Positions 5,901-12,837 of a DNA stretch of 12,837 nt are shown here, piece by piece. A program made the translations under genes and the position numbers. The notes beneath the pieces were generated by a model. That model saw only the letters and a list, made by a program, of their open reading frames with translations. It searched no databases and had not been told where the DNA came from. Each line of letters starts with the position of its first letter. Within the stretch, counting starts at the first letter, position 1. Source of the DNA: Candidatus Latescibacterota bacterium (GTDB lineage: Bacteria > JAAXHH01); the NCBI GenBank assembly GCA_022821935.1, contig JAJECR010000260.1, positions 1 through 12,837 on the forward strand, read 5' to 3'.

Positions 5901-7163
5901 GTGAGTACCACACCGATCGACAAGCTCGCCGAGGCGGATCTCGAGGAAATCCGAAACGAACGGGTGACTTTCGAGCGAACGCCCGATATGCCCACCGAGC
6001 ACATGATCCTCAATTTCGGTCCCCAGCATCCGGCGACCCATGGGACGCTGCACATGGTGCTGGAACTGGACGGGGAACGGGTCGCCGGCGCTACGCCGCA
6101 CCTGGGCTACCTGCACACGGGCTTCGAGAAACTGGGTGAGTACCGGAGCTACAACCAGTTCGTGACGCTGACCGACCGGATGAATTACCTGTCTCCCCTC
6201 TGCAACAACATCGGTTATTCTCACGCGGTCGAAAAGCTGATGGATATCGAGATCACGCCGCGCTGCCGGAGTATCCGGGTCGCCCTGGCCGAACTCTCCC
6301 GCCTCGCCGACCACCTGCTCTGTATCGGCACGGCCGCCCTCGATATCGGGGCCTTCACCGCCTTTCTGTACGGGTTCCGGGCGCGGGAGGTGCTGTACGA
6401 TCTGTTCGAAGCGGTGTGCGGCACGCGGCTCACCACCAGCTATACGCGCGTCGGCGGGCTGCTGCGCGACGTACCGGACAACTTCGCGGAAATGGCCCGG
6501 GAATCGGTAGAGGAAACACTGACGGCCACCGCGGAGATCGACCGGCTTCTGACCAACAACCGCATCTGGCGTGACCGGACCGAGGGCGTGGGCGTTCTTA
6601 CCGCGGAGGACGCCGTGGCCTGGGGCGCCACGGGGCCGGTGCTCAGGGCGTCCGGCGTCGAATGGGATATACGGAAGAGCGAGCCCTACCTCGGGTACGA
6701 AGCCTACGATTTCGATCTCCCCATCGGCCGCAACGGGGATGCATACGACCGCTATCTCGTGCGGATGGAGGAGATCAGGCAGAGCGCGAAGATCGTTCGC
6801 CAGACCGTGGAGGACCTGCCTCCAGGGCCCGTGAACGCCGAGGAGGAACACGCGGTACTGCCCGAGAAATCGGAAGTGTACGAATCCATGGAATCGCTGA
6901 TTTATCACTTCAAGATGACCATGGAGGGTCACGGTCCGACGCCTCCGGTGGGCGAGGTGTACGCCGCCACCGAGGCGCCGAATGGAGAACTCGGGTTTTT
7001 TATCGTCAGCGACGGCAGCCGGGAACCTTATCGGATCCGGGTGCGCCCGCCGTCTTTCGTGAACTTTTCGCTGTTCCCGATGCTGATCCGGGGACATATG
7101 CTATCGGACGTGGTGGCGGTACTGGGAAGCCTGAACGTCATCGCCGGAGAACTGGACCGCTAG
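5901..7163 (+). CDS. nuoD: NADH-quinone oxidoreductase subunit D
   Basis: The 49-kDa-type subunit that forms the quinone-reduction cavity with NuoB. 420 aa from the GTG at 5901. GPQHPATHG near residues 40-48 includes His47, and RMNY ends in Tyr96. These match the quinone-binding His38 and Tyr87 of Thermus Nqo4, with the same 49-residue separation. HLGYLHTGFEK, a family hallmark, lies between them, and GPTPPVGEVYAATEAPNGELG is the usual C-terminal segment. The GTG is chosen because GGAAG lies 8 nt upstream. A TTG at 5886 would add five residues and cannot be excluded. A 47-bp gap separates it from nuoC, the longest gap within the operon. Confidence 0.95.
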   Translation: MSTTPIDKLAEADLEEIRNERVTFERTPDMPTEHMILNFGPQHPATHGTLHMVLELDGERVAGATPHLGYLHTGFEKLGEYRSYNQFVTLTDRMNYLSPLCNNIGYSHAVEKLMDIEITPRCRSIRVALAELSRLADHLLCIGTAALDIGAFTAFLYGFRAREVLYDLFEAVCGTRLTTSYTRVGGLLRDVPDNFAEMARESVEETLTATAEIDRLLTNNRIWRDRTEGVGVLTAEDAVAWGATGPVLRASGVEWDIRKSEPYLGYEAYDFDLPIGRNGDAYDRYLVRMEEIRQSAKIVRQTVEDLPPGPVNAEEEHAVLPEKSEVYESMESLIYHFKMTMEGHGPTPPVGEVYAATEAPNGELGFFIVSDGSREPYRIRVRPPSFVNFSLFPMLIRGHMLSDVVAVLGSLNVIAGELDR

Positions 7164-7164
7164 A

Positions 7165-7656
7165 TTGGCGACACCGCTTGAGTTTACGGACGCGGCGCGG
7201 GAGCGCGCGGCGAAAATCCTGAGCCGCTACCCTGCGGAATACAAGAAATCGGCCGTTGTTCCGCTCCTGCATCTCGCGCAGGAGGAATGGGGATATATCT
7301 CGCCCGAGGCCATGGCCTGCGTGGCCGGACTGATCGACTGCTCGCCCGTCAAGGTCGCGGAGATTGCGACCTTCTATCCCATGTTCAACAAGGAACCCGT
7401 GGGTGAAAACGTACTGGCGGTCTGCCATACGCTGCCCTGCGCGCTGACCGGCTGTGCCGGCATATTCGACCACCTGTCGGAAAAACTCGGCATCGGACTT
7501 GGCGAAACCACAGAGGACGGCCGGTTCACCCTGCGGAAGTCGGAATGCCTGGCCGCCTGCGACCGGGGGCCTGTGCTCCTGGTCAACCGGCGCCTGCACA
7601 CCCACCTCACGCCGGAAAAGGTCGACGAGATCCTCGAAGGACTCGATAAAGGATAG
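7165..7656 (+). CDS. nuoE: NADH-quinone oxidoreductase subunit E
   Basis: Subunit of the NADH-oxidising module (24-kDa homologue) carrying the [2Fe-2S] cluster N1a in a thioredoxin-like domain. 163 aa. The four ligands are visible as Cys87 and Cys92 (CHTLPC) and Cys128 and Cys132 (ECLAAC). The N-terminal helical part has AAKILSRYP and HLAQEEWGYIS, followed by VAEIATFYPMF, all typical. Translation starts at TTG 7165, one base after the nuoD stop. No strong Shine-Dalgarno is adjacent, which suggests coupling to nuoD. It is followed 4 bp later by nuoF. Confidence 0.95.
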   Translation: MATPLEFTDAARERAAKILSRYPAEYKKSAVVPLLHLAQEEWGYISPEAMACVAGLIDCSPVKVAEIATFYPMFNKEPVGENVLAVCHTLPCALTGCAGIFDHLSEKLGIGLGETTEDGRFTLRKSECLAACDRGPVLLVNRRLHTHLTPEKVDEILEGLDKG

Positions 7657-7660
7657 TGTA

Positions 7661-9037
7661 GTGGCCGCAACGCTCGAAATCCTGACGGCGGACCCCACGG
7701 CTGGAGCCGATCCCGGCGATATCGATGCGTATATGGCCGGTGGTGGCTACGGCGCGGTAAAAAAAGCGCTCACGACCATGAGCCAGGCGGAACTGATCGA
7801 GGAGATCAACGCCTCGGGGATCAAGGGCCGCGGCGGGGCGGGGTTCTCGACGGGCATGAAGTGGAACCTGTGCGCCGACCGGTTTCCCCGTTACCTGTGC
7901 GCCAACGCGGACGAAAGCGAACCCGGCAGCTTCAAGGACCGGCTCCTGCTGGAATCGAAACCCCACCAGATCGTCGAAGGGATGATCATCACCAGTTACG
8001 CCCTGGGGATCAACCTGGGATACATCTATATCCGGGGCGAATTCTTCCAGATCATCGACCAGATGGAGGCCGCCCTCGAGGATGCCCGGAAACACGGTTT
8101 TCTCGGCGCCAATATCCTGGATACAGACTTCGATCTAGAGCTATACGTCCATCCGGGAGCCGGGGCCTACATCTGCGGAGAAGAGACCGGCCTCATCGAA
8201 TCCCTCGAGGGGAACCGCCCCTACCCCAGGCTTAAACCGCCTTATTTCCCCGCCGCCATCGGTCTCTGGGGCCAGCCCACGATCGTGAACAACGTGGAGA
8301 CCATGGCCCAGATCGCTACTATCGTCGACATGGGAGCGGAAGCCTACAAGACCATCGGGTCGGAGGAGGATACGACCGGACCGCGGCTGTTCGGTCTGTG
8401 CGGCCACGTCAAGAATCCCGGCATCTACGAGTACGATTCCGGTGTCACGCTGCGGGAACTGATCTACGACGCGGCCGGCGGCATCCGGGACGGCAACCGG
8501 CTCAAAGGCGTCATACCGGGCGGCATTTCGGCGCCGATCCTGACGCCGGAGGAAATCGACACCCCCATGGGTTTCGGCGCCCTGGGCAAGCTGGGGTCCA
8601 TGGGCGGTACCGGCGGGATCATCGTGATGGACGAGACGACCAGCATGGTGGACGCCCTGCTCAACGCGTCTTCCTTCGCCGCCCACGAGTCCTGCGGCCA
8701 GTGCACGCCCTGCCGCGAAGGGGTGCCCTGGATGAACGACATCCTGCGGCGTATCCGGAACGGCCAGGGGCGGGAAGAGGATCTCGACCTGCTGCTGGAC
8801 ATCTGCAAGCAGATTCACGGCCACACCGTGTGCGTCTTCGGACAGGCGCCGGGGGTCTGGCCGGTGCGCACCATACTCGTCAAGTACTGGCCTGAATTCA
8901 GGGCCTGCATCGAACGGCAGGAGCTGGTCGTCCTGCCCGTAGAAGAATCGTACCTGCGTCCCGATCAATATGAACACATACCCCCCTTACCCGGCAATTT
9001 CCGGCTGAAGGCCGAAGAAGCCGACGCGGCTGGATGA
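7661..9037 (+). CDS. nuoF: NADH-quinone oxidoreductase subunit F
   Basis: The NADH-binding flavoprotein of complex I (51-kDa homologue), holding FMN and [4Fe-4S] cluster N3. 458 aa. FMN/NADH site motifs are GRGGAGF (56-62), ADESEPGSFKDR (83-94) and GAGAYICGEETGL (166-178). N3 ligands are Cys345, Cys348, Cys351 (SCGQCTPCREG) and Cys391 (HTVC). The start is GTG 7661, with AAAGGA 7 nt upstream. An ATG far upstream at 7454 is in frame but would run through nuoE, and its extra 69 residues show no NuoF character. A tail of some 40 residues follows the usual C-terminal end. The segment after Cys391 reads VFGQAPGVWP, one residue longer than the common form. Confidence 0.95.
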   Translation: MAATLEILTADPTAGADPGDIDAYMAGGGYGAVKKALTTMSQAELIEEINASGIKGRGGAGFSTGMKWNLCADRFPRYLCANADESEPGSFKDRLLLESKPHQIVEGMIITSYALGINLGYIYIRGEFFQIIDQMEAALEDARKHGFLGANILDTDFDLELYVHPGAGAYICGEETGLIESLEGNRPYPRLKPPYFPAAIGLWGQPTIVNNVETMAQIATIVDMGAEAYKTIGSEEDTTGPRLFGLCGHVKNPGIYEYDSGVTLRELIYDAAGGIRDGNRLKGVIPGGISAPILTPEEIDTPMGFGALGKLGSMGGTGGIIVMDETTSMVDALLNASSFAAHESCGQCTPCREGVPWMNDILRRIRNGQGREEDLDLLLDICKQIHGHTVCVFGQAPGVWPVRTILVKYWPEFRACIERQELVVLPVEESYLRPDQYEHIPPLPGNFRLKAEEADAAG

Positions 9038-9044
9038 GATCTTT

Positions 9045-10655
9045 ATGGCTACCATTACGATAGACGACCAGCAGTACACCGTGGAAGAAGGCCGCAATCT
9101 GATCGACGCGGCCGCGGACCTGGGCATCGACATCCCTCATTTCTGCTATCATCCTGGTCTGGCGCCGGACGGAAACTGCCGGATGTGCCTGACCGAGATG
9201 GAGATCCGGCCCGGACAGTTCGGCATCGTCACCTCTTGCACGATTCGGATCAAGGACGGGATGAACTTCAGGTTCAATTCCCCGGCTGTGCTGGACAACC
9301 GCAAGGGGATCATGGAGTTCCTGCTCATCAACCACCCGCTGGACTGTCCCTGGTGCGACCAGGCCGGTGAGTGCAAGTTGCAGGACCATTCCTTCGACCA
9401 CGGGCGCGGCCACAGCCGGTTCGTCGAGACCAAGCGCGTCCCACCAAAGAAGGACCTCGGCCCGCACATCACGCTCTACACGACGCGCTGCATACTGTGC
9501 CAGCGCTGCACCCGTTTCTGCGACGAGATCACAGGTACTTCTGAACTCGGAGTCGTCCAGATGGGCAGCAAGTCCGAGATCGCGACCTTCGAAGGCGTCC
9601 CGCTGGACAACAAGATGTCGGCGAACGTAGCGGACATCTGTCCCGTGGGCGCCCTGGTCACCAAGGACTTCCTCTACAAGCCCCGCATATGGCATTACGA
9701 AAAGGTGAACACCCTTTGCCCGGGATGCGCGACGGGATGCAACACCACCCTGGAAGTCATGCACCAGAAGATCTACCGCACCCGTCCCCGGCACAACGAG
9801 GCGGTTAACGGGCACTGGATGTGCGACGAGGGCCGCTTCTGCTACCACGACTGGCAGGACGTGGACCGATTGAAGTCGCCCCTGAAGCGGGTGGACAGCG
9901 AACTCCGGCAGGTTACGTGGCCCGATGCCATGGATGCCGCGGTCAGCGGCATCCGGGCCGTCCTGGACGGCAAAGGGGATTCCGCCATGGGGGTTGTCGG
10001 GTCGTCCATGGCGACCAACGAAGAGAACTACCTGTTGAGCAAACTGGGCAGGGAAGCCTTCGGTTCGTCGAGGGCCGGCCTCAACCGCAAGCCCGACGGA
10101 GAAGCGTGGACGTCGAAGAGCGGCTTTCACATAGACGCGGACAGGTCGCCCAACAGTCGGGGCGCCGGTGACATGCTGGGCGCCGATTCGCTGGGCGACA
10201 TCCTGCAGGGAATCGATGACGGCACGGTACGGGGACTTTACATACTGGGCGGCGATATCGGCCAGACGCTGTCACCGGAGGTGGCGAAGGCCTTTGGAAA
10301 GCTCGAATTCCTGGTGGTGCATGACGTGTGCCGTTCCGAACTGGCCGAACTGGCCGACGTGGTCTTCCCCGGCGCGATACCCTTCGAGAAGAACGGCACC
10401 ATGACCAATGCGCAGGGCCGCGTGCAGCGCCTTAATCCCGCCTTTCCGCAGGCCGGCGGCGCGCGCGAGGACGACGCGATACTCAGATACGTGGGACAGC
10501 GCATGGGGGTCGACATGGGCGGGACGGACCCCGCCGAAATCCTGGAGGAAATTGCCGGACGCGTGGAAGGATACGCGGGACTCACCTATGACCTGGTCGG
10601 CGATCAGGGCGTCATGAAGGGCGGCGAAGAGCCGTCCGAGGCCGCGGGAGGTTAG
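9045..10655 (+). CDS. nuoG: Compact NADH-quinone oxidoreductase subunit G
   Basis: Iron-sulfur subunit of the NADH module (75-kDa homologue) that relays electrons from NuoF toward NuoI. Cluster ligands read directly: N1b [2Fe-2S] Cys34, Cys45, Cys48, Cys65; N5 His97, Cys101, Cys104, Cys110; N4 Cys149, Cys152, Cys155, Cys199; and an off-path N7 motif C-x2-C-x3-C-x27-C at Cys225, Cys228, Cys232, Cys260. At 536 aa it is much shorter than E. coli NuoG (about 900) or Thermus Nqo3 (about 780). The molybdopterin-oxidoreductase-like domain (roughly 265-520) is cut down to segments such as GLYILGGDIGQ, LVVHDVCRSELAELADVVFPG and EKNGTMTNAQGRVQ. No frameshift is seen, so it looks naturally compact. ATG 9045 follows nuoF by 7 bp. 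Confidence 0.94.
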   Translation: MATITIDDQQYTVEEGRNLIDAAADLGIDIPHFCYHPGLAPDGNCRMCLTEMEIRPGQFGIVTSCTIRIKDGMNFRFNSPAVLDNRKGIMEFLLINHPLDCPWCDQAGECKLQDHSFDHGRGHSRFVETKRVPPKKDLGPHITLYTTRCILCQRCTRFCDEITGTSELGVVQMGSKSEIATFEGVPLDNKMSANVADICPVGALVTKDFLYKPRIWHYEKVNTLCPGCATGCNTTLEVMHQKIYRTRPRHNEAVNGHWMCDEGRFCYHDWQDVDRLKSPLKRVDSELRQVTWPDAMDAAVSGIRAVLDGKGDSAMGVVGSSMATNEENYLLSKLGREAFGSSRAGLNRKPDGEAWTSKSGFHIDADRSPNSRGAGDMLGADSLGDILQGIDDGTVRGLYILGGDIGQTLSPEVAKAFGKLEFLVVHDVCRSELAELADVVFPGAIPFEKNGTMTNAQGRVQRLNPAFPQAGGAREDDAILRYVGQRMGVDMGGTDPAEILEEIAGRVEGYAGLTYDLVGDQGVMKGGEEPSEAAGG

Positions 10656-10659
10656 TGGA

Positions 10660-11718
10660 TTGGTCCTGGACCCCATGATCCTGGAAGGCGCCATCGCCCT
10701 GGTCAAAATCGGCATCCTGCTGGGGGTGGTGTTCACGACCGTCGCATATCTCACCTTCATGGAACGCCGGGTGAGCGCCCTGATACAGGACCGGCTCGGT
10801 CCCAACCGCGTAGGCCCCATGGGCCTGCTGCAGCCCCTGGCCGACGGCATCAAGTTCATGTGGAAGGAAGAGTTCATTCCGGCGAACGCCGATCGCACCC
10901 TTTTCGCCATCGCCCCGGTCCTGATCCTCGTTCCGGCCCTGCTGATCTTCGCCGTGATTCCCGTGGGCGGCGAAGTGACCATCCCCGCCTTCACGCTGTT
11001 CGGACTGCAGATCCAGGAAACCACCACTACGCTGCAGATCATCGATCTGAACGTCGGGATCCTGTATATACTCGGCATGACTTCCATCGCCGTCTACGGG
11101 ATCGCCCTGGGCGGATGGAGCGCCAACAACAAGTTCACCCTGCTGGGCGGAATCCGCTCGTCGGCCCAGATGATCAGCTACGAACTGTCGCTGGGCCTGT
11201 CCATCGTCGGCATACTCATGCTCACGGGATCGCTGCAGATGAGCCAGATCGTCGCGGCGCAGGACGGGTTCCTCGACTGGTTCATATTCCGCCAGCCGCT
11301 GGCCTTCCTGATCTTCGTGATCGCGGCCTTCGCGGAGAACAACCGCCTGCCCTTCGACCTCGTCGAATGCGAGCAGGAACTCGTCGGCGGTTTCCATACG
11401 GAATACAGCAGCATGCGTTTTTCCATGTTCATGATCGCGGAGTACGCCAGCATGATCGCGGCGTCCGCCCTGATGGCCACCCTCTTCTTCGGGGGATGGC
11501 ACATGCCCTTCGAAGACCAGGTCGGACCGGGACTGGTGACTTTCTACCAGGTGGCCGGGTTCCTGCTCAAGACGGGTTTCTTCCTTTTCGTCTATATCTG
11601 GGTGAGGTGGTCGCTGCCCCGCTTCCGGTACGACCAGTTGATGGCGATCGGATGGAAGGTGCTGTTGCCGCTGGCCCTGTTGAACGTCGTAATCACCGGG
11701 ATCTGGATGCTGGTCTGA
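10660..11718 (+). CDS. nuoH: NADH-quinone oxidoreductase subunit H
   Basis: Membrane subunit (ND1 homologue) that forms the entry of the quinone chamber and couples it to proton pumping. 352 aa with about eight hydrophobic helices. Conserved elements are ERR at 35-37, DRLGPNRVGP from residue 44, GGWSANNKF and IRSSAQMISYE (about 151-175), the acidic quinone-chamber loop ENNRLPFDLVECEQELVGG (206-224) continuing to FHTEYS, and RFRYDQLM near the C terminus. The loop has Cys in VECEQ where Ala is common. Translation begins at TTG 10660, with GGGAGG 8 nt upstream, better supported than the in-frame ATG at 10675. It follows nuoG by 4 bp. Confidence 0.95.
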   Translation: MVLDPMILEGAIALVKIGILLGVVFTTVAYLTFMERRVSALIQDRLGPNRVGPMGLLQPLADGIKFMWKEEFIPANADRTLFAIAPVLILVPALLIFAVIPVGGEVTIPAFTLFGLQIQETTTTLQIIDLNVGILYILGMTSIAVYGIALGGWSANNKFTLLGGIRSSAQMISYELSLGLSIVGILMLTGSLQMSQIVAAQDGFLDWFIFRQPLAFLIFVIAAFAENNRLPFDLVECEQELVGGFHTEYSSMRFSMFMIAEYASMIAASALMATLFFGGWHMPFEDQVGPGLVTFYQVAGFLLKTGFFLFVYIWVRWSLPRFRYDQLMAIGWKVLLPLALLNVVITGIWMLV

Positions 11719-11734
11719 CACGGGAGTGTGATCC

Positions 11735-12304
11735 ATGGCAATCGTCGTCGAAGCGCGCAAGATGACCCTGGCGGAAAGGCTCTACCTTCCGGCGGTGATA
11801 AAGGGCATGCTGCTGACCCTCGCGCACCTGTTCAAAAAGAAGGTCACGATGCAGTACCCCGAGGTGCAGAAGGTCCTGCCGCCCGGTTACCGGGGCGCCC
11901 ATCGGCTCAACAAGGACGAGCAGGACCGGATCAAGTGCGTGGCCTGCGAAATGTGCGCCGTGGCCTGTCCCGCCGACTGCATCACCATTGAGGGCATGGA
12001 AACCGAGTGGGACGACCGGGAGAAGATCCCCCGCACCTTCCAGATCGACATGCTCCGGTGCATTTTCTGCGGCATGTGCGTTGAAGCCTGTCCCGAGGAC
12101 GCCATCGACATGACGGACAACATCGAGCTCGTGGCCACGACGCGGGAAGAGATGATATGGGACCGGGAGCGCCTGCTCAGGAACTACGACGACACCCGGG
12201 ACCAGCAGGGCACGCTGGGCCAGGTCCTTCGAAAGAGCCGGGAGGCCTTTACGCGCCCCAGGGGAGATCAGCTTCCCCGTCCCGGCGGAACGGGCGGTCA
12301 TTGA
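11735..12304 (+). CDS. nuoI: NADH-quinone oxidoreductase subunit I
   Basis: Ferredoxin-like subunit (TYKY homologue) that carries [4Fe-4S] clusters N6a and N6b, linking NuoG to N2 in NuoB. 189 aa. The two cluster motifs are CVACEMCAVACP (Cys68, 71, 74, 78) and CIFCGMCVEACP (Cys109, 112, 115, 119). The N-terminal amphipathic part (LPAVIKGMLLTLAHLF) is the usual membrane-contacting helix. The C-terminal 35 or so residues are polar and variable. ATG 11735 has GGGAG 8 nt upstream and follows nuoH by 16 bp. Confidence 0.95.
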   Translation: MAIVVEARKMTLAERLYLPAVIKGMLLTLAHLFKKKVTMQYPEVQKVLPPGYRGAHRLNKDEQDRIKCVACEMCAVACPADCITIEGMETEWDDREKIPRTFQIDMLRCIFCGMCVEACPEDAIDMTDNIELVATTREEMIWDRERLLRNYDDTRDQQGTLGQVLRKSREAFTRPRGDQLPRPGGTGGH

Positions 12305-12332
12305 AAGATCGCGGCAGACCCAGACTGAATCT

Positions 12333-12837
12333 ATGGAACTCTACTTCTTCCTGTTCTTCGCTGTTGTAGCCGTCGCGAGCGGCGTGGCGATGATCCTGCA
12401 GCGCAATCCGATCTACTGCGTGCTGCTGCTCATCATGGTCATGATCTCCCTCGCCGGCCTGTACCTGATGCTGGATGCCCAGTTCGTCGCGATCATCCAG
12501 ATCGTCGTGTACGCCGGCGCCATCATGGTCCTGTTTCTCTTTGTCATCATGCTGCTGAACCTGAGCCGCGAGGAAGGCGGAGCGTTCCGGATCCAGAAAC
12601 CGCTGGCCGTCCTCCTGGTCGCGCTCCTGTTCCTGCCCGTGGCGGCCATGGTGATGTCTTACGCGGGCGGCGGAACGGCACCGCCGGCGGATGGCGCCCA
12701 GGCCGGTTTCGGAGAAGTGGAACAGATCGGAGCTTTGCTGTTTACGAAGTACCTGCTGCCCGTAGAGATCGCTGCAGTTCTCCTGCTGATCGCCATCGTG
12801 GGGGCCGTGGTGCTGACCCGACGAGGTACCGTTTCCG
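12333..12837 (+). CDS. nuoJ: NADH-quinone oxidoreductase subunit J, 3' end missing
   Basis: Membrane subunit (ND6 homologue). I translated from ATG 12333 and the frame stays open to the window edge for 168 codons, so the gene is cut by the window and not broken. The product begins MELYFFLFFAVVAVASG. Hydrophobic helices are visible at about 1-22, 28-47, 54-74, 88-109 and 140-162. The third carries VVYAGAIMVLFLFVIMLL (58-75), the family signature with the conserved Tyr and Gly at the pi-bulge. No clear Shine-Dalgarno precedes it. The gap to nuoI is 28 bp. nuoK and later subunits would be expected beyond the window. Confidence 0.93.
   Translation, partial: MELYFFLFFAVVAVASGVAMILQRNPIYCVLLLIMVMISLAGLYLMLDAQFVAIIQIVVYAGAIMVLFLFVIMLLNLSREEGGAFRIQKPLAVLLVALLFLPVAAMVMSYAGGGTAPPADGAQAGFGEVEQIGALLFTKYLLPVEIAAVLLLIAIVGAVVLTRRGTVS

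Noticed and set aside
5850..7097. 415-codon minus-strand open frame opposite nuoD
   Set aside because: It is a shadow of nuoD in GC-rich DNA: the product is rich in His/Arg/Gly/Pro with no domain, while the plus strand encodes an unmistakable NuoD.
7454..7660. Upstream in-frame extension of nuoF by 69 codons
   Set aside because: It lies wholly inside nuoE in another frame, its translation is Ser/Arg/Pro-rich with no NuoF similarity, and GTG 7661 has a good Shine-Dalgarno.
8898..10130. 410-codon minus-strand open frame opposite nuoG
   Set aside because: Antisense shadow of nuoG and the end of nuoF, with no recognisable motif.
10612..11760. 382-codon minus-strand open frame opposite nuoH
   Set aside because: Antisense shadow: very Gln/Asp/His-rich translation with no domain, opposite a clear NuoH.

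Overview
The window is a piece of a GC-rich bacterial chromosome with eight rightward nuo junctions in a tight array. It holds (i) three unrelated housekeeping or accessory genes on the left (about 286-3621) and (ii) the front part of a respiratory complex I (nuo) operon on the right (about 3744 to the window end). The nuo genes resemble those of a Gram-negative, aerobically respiring bacterium with separate nuoC and nuoD and a compact nuoG. The source may be an uncultured lineage, for example something near the Gemmatimonadota/Latescibacterota part of the FCB group. That placement is an impression from protein style and PhyH content, not a demonstrated assignment.

Left region. Positions 1-285 are AT-richer and appear non-coding. 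A leftward M1-family zinc aminopeptidase with a signal peptide (286-1890) is divergent from a rightward phytanoyl-CoA dioxygenase (PhyH) family oxygenase (1974-2753). The 83-bp gap between them carries a good sigma70-type promoter candidate for the oxygenase. The oxygenase converges, with only 4 bp between stop codons, on a leftward S-methyl-5'-thioadenosine phosphorylase (2758-3621) of methionine salvage.

Right region. A 231-bp intergenic space holds a likely sigma70 promoter (TTGACA, 16 bp, TATCTT) and a possible 13-codon leader ORF. Then follow nuoA, nuoB, pyrE, nuoC, nuoD, nuoE, nuoF, nuoG, nuoH, nuoI and the first 168 codons of nuoJ, which runs off the window. All are on the plus strand with gaps of at most 47 bp or short overlaps, so they probably form one transcript. 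Together they encode the NADH-oxidising module (NuoE, NuoF, NuoG), the quinone-side connecting module (NuoB, NuoC, NuoD, NuoI) and the first membrane subunits (NuoA, NuoH, NuoJ). All the expected iron-sulfur ligands are visible, and so are the quinone-site His and Tyr of NuoD.

The most unusual point is a complete orotate phosphoribosyltransferase gene (pyrE) between nuoB and nuoC. It overlaps the nuoB stop by one base, so a pyrimidine biosynthesis gene is built into the complex I operon. The second point is the short NuoG (536 aa), which keeps every cluster motif including N7 but has a much reduced molybdopterin-like C-terminal domain. I see no mobile elements, CRISPR array, tRNA or rRNA, and no wholly new system.
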